NCBI GenBank assembly: GCA_947371775.1
Contig: CANBQX010000107.1
Coordinates: forward strand, 1-6,621
Length of the DNA stretch: 6,621 nucleotides
Reading direction: 5' to 3'
Source of the DNA: Comamonadaceae bacterium
Lineage (GTDB): Bacteria; Pseudomonadota; Gammaproteobacteria; Burkholderiales; Burkholderiaceae_C
Shown: positions 6,183-6,621 of the stretch, one piece after another
Layout of the letters: every line of letters begins with the position of its first letter
Position numbering within the stretch: the stretch's first letter is position 1
Position numbers and translations under genes: made by a program
The notes under the pieces: generated by a model
The model's database searches: none
Told to the model about the DNA's origin: nothing
The model's input: only the letters and a program-made list of their open reading frames with translations

Positions 6183-6217
6183 CCCGCATTGAGGCCAAGG
6201 GGTGTCTCGGGTGGGCT
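6181..6217. terminator. Possible weak terminator hairpin between convergent genes
   Basis: AGCCCGC (6181-6187) can pair with GTGGGCT (6211-6217) in plus-strand RNA through seven pairs, one of them G-U, around a 23-nt loop. It begins in the mltB stop codon and ends at the first base of the converging stop codon. No T-tract follows on either strand, and the stem is less perfect in minus-strand RNA. Position is the main argument. Confidence 0.25.
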
Positions 6218-6621
6218 CAGTTGACCGGAACCAGAAACTCGCGGCTCACCTGCACACCCAGGTCGTTGACCCGGTCCAAAAACTGGGTCAAAAAGGCGTG
6301 CAGACCGGTAGCCAGAATTTCATTGATGCGGCCGTACTGCAGCTGCGCACGCAGCTTGCCCGCGCGGCGCAGGGTTTCACTCTCGGGGTCGCTGGTCACA
6401 CGCTCCAGGTTGTTGAGCACCTCCACCAGCGATGCATGCAGCGAGCGCGGCATGTCAGCTTTCAGAATCAAGAGCTCCGCCACCCGCTCAGGGCGGATCA
6501 CATCGCGGTAGACCTTGCGGTAAATCTCGAAGGCCGACACGCTGCGCAGAACCGCACTCCAGTGGTAAAAGTCGCCTTCGTGCTCGATCGAAGGATTCGC
6601 ATCCATGAAGTCCGCGCCGCC
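6217..6621 (-). CDS. Alpha-E domain protein (DUF403/PF04168), C-terminal part only
   Basis: The reading frame is open to the right edge, giving 134 residues of the C-terminus of a protein normally about 310 residues long. Recognisable stretches are FYHWSAVLRSVSAFEIYRK, followed by RPERVAELLILKADMPRSL and an ERVTSD segment. These are typical of the all-helical alpha-E family. In many proteobacteria, alpha-E genes lie beside genes for a circularly permuted ATP-grasp protein and a transglutaminase-like peptidase, thought to form a peptide-tagging or peptide-synthesis system. That partner would be expected beyond the right edge but cannot be seen. The ATG at 6606 is almost certainly internal, because the frame continues upstream (GGADFMDANPS). 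It converges on mltB with only 34 nt between the stop codons. Confidence 0.88.
   Translation of the reverse strand, partial: GGADFMDANPSIEHEGDFYHWSAVLRSVSAFEIYRKVYRDVIRPERVAELLILKADMPRSLHASLVEVLNNLERVTSDPESETLRRAGKLRAQLQYGRINEILATGLHAFLTQFLDRVNDLGVQVSREFLVPVN

Overview
The window looks like chromosomal DNA of a GC-rich Gram-negative bacterium. The most likely source is a betaproteobacterium of the Burkholderiales, in the Comamonadaceae range. That placement is inferred from base composition, from the look of the proteins (an MltB-type murein transglycosylase, an alpha-E protein, an MscS-like channel, a class II HDAC-like deacetylase) and from overall gene style; no database search was possible. 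No tRNA, rRNA, CRISPR array, transposase or phage gene was seen, so this reads as ordinary, densely packed chromosome.

Layout: positions 1-4981 are a run of six genes all on the minus strand, in transcription order right to left. First is an HDAC-family deacetylase (4981-4028), whose stop codon overlaps the start of an MscS-type mechanosensitive channel (4035-2734). After an 83-nt gap holding a palindrome-rich element comes a protein of the 'predicted metal-dependent hydrolase' family (2650-1820). A small membrane-anchored hypothetical protein follows (1804-1190) behind a strong ribosome binding site, and its stop codon overlaps the start of a glutathione S-transferase-like protein (1190-156). 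After 48 nt a sixth gene starts at 107 and runs off the left edge. Tight spacing and overlaps suggest at least two co-transcribed blocks (HDAC-MscS, then the four genes after the palindrome), perhaps one operon with an internal promoter.

From about 5085 to 6182 a lytic murein transglycosylase (mltB, GH103) runs divergently on the plus strand. It shares a roughly 100-nt intergenic region with the HDAC gene, which contains a perfect 18-bp dyad. Downstream, and convergent with mltB, is the C-terminal part of an alpha-E domain protein (6621-6217), cut by the right edge. Only 34 nt separate the two stop codons.

The most interesting point is that the 'metal-dependent hydrolase' shows a complete seven-residue ligand pattern (E...ExxH...E...HxxxExxH) of the kind found in AurF-like non-heme di-iron oxygenases. 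It sits behind its own palindromic candidate operator and next to an undescribed membrane protein and a GST. This makes a small redox or detoxification-type cassette plausible, but its substrate and role cannot be read from the sequence. I see no convincing evidence of a defence or mobile system.
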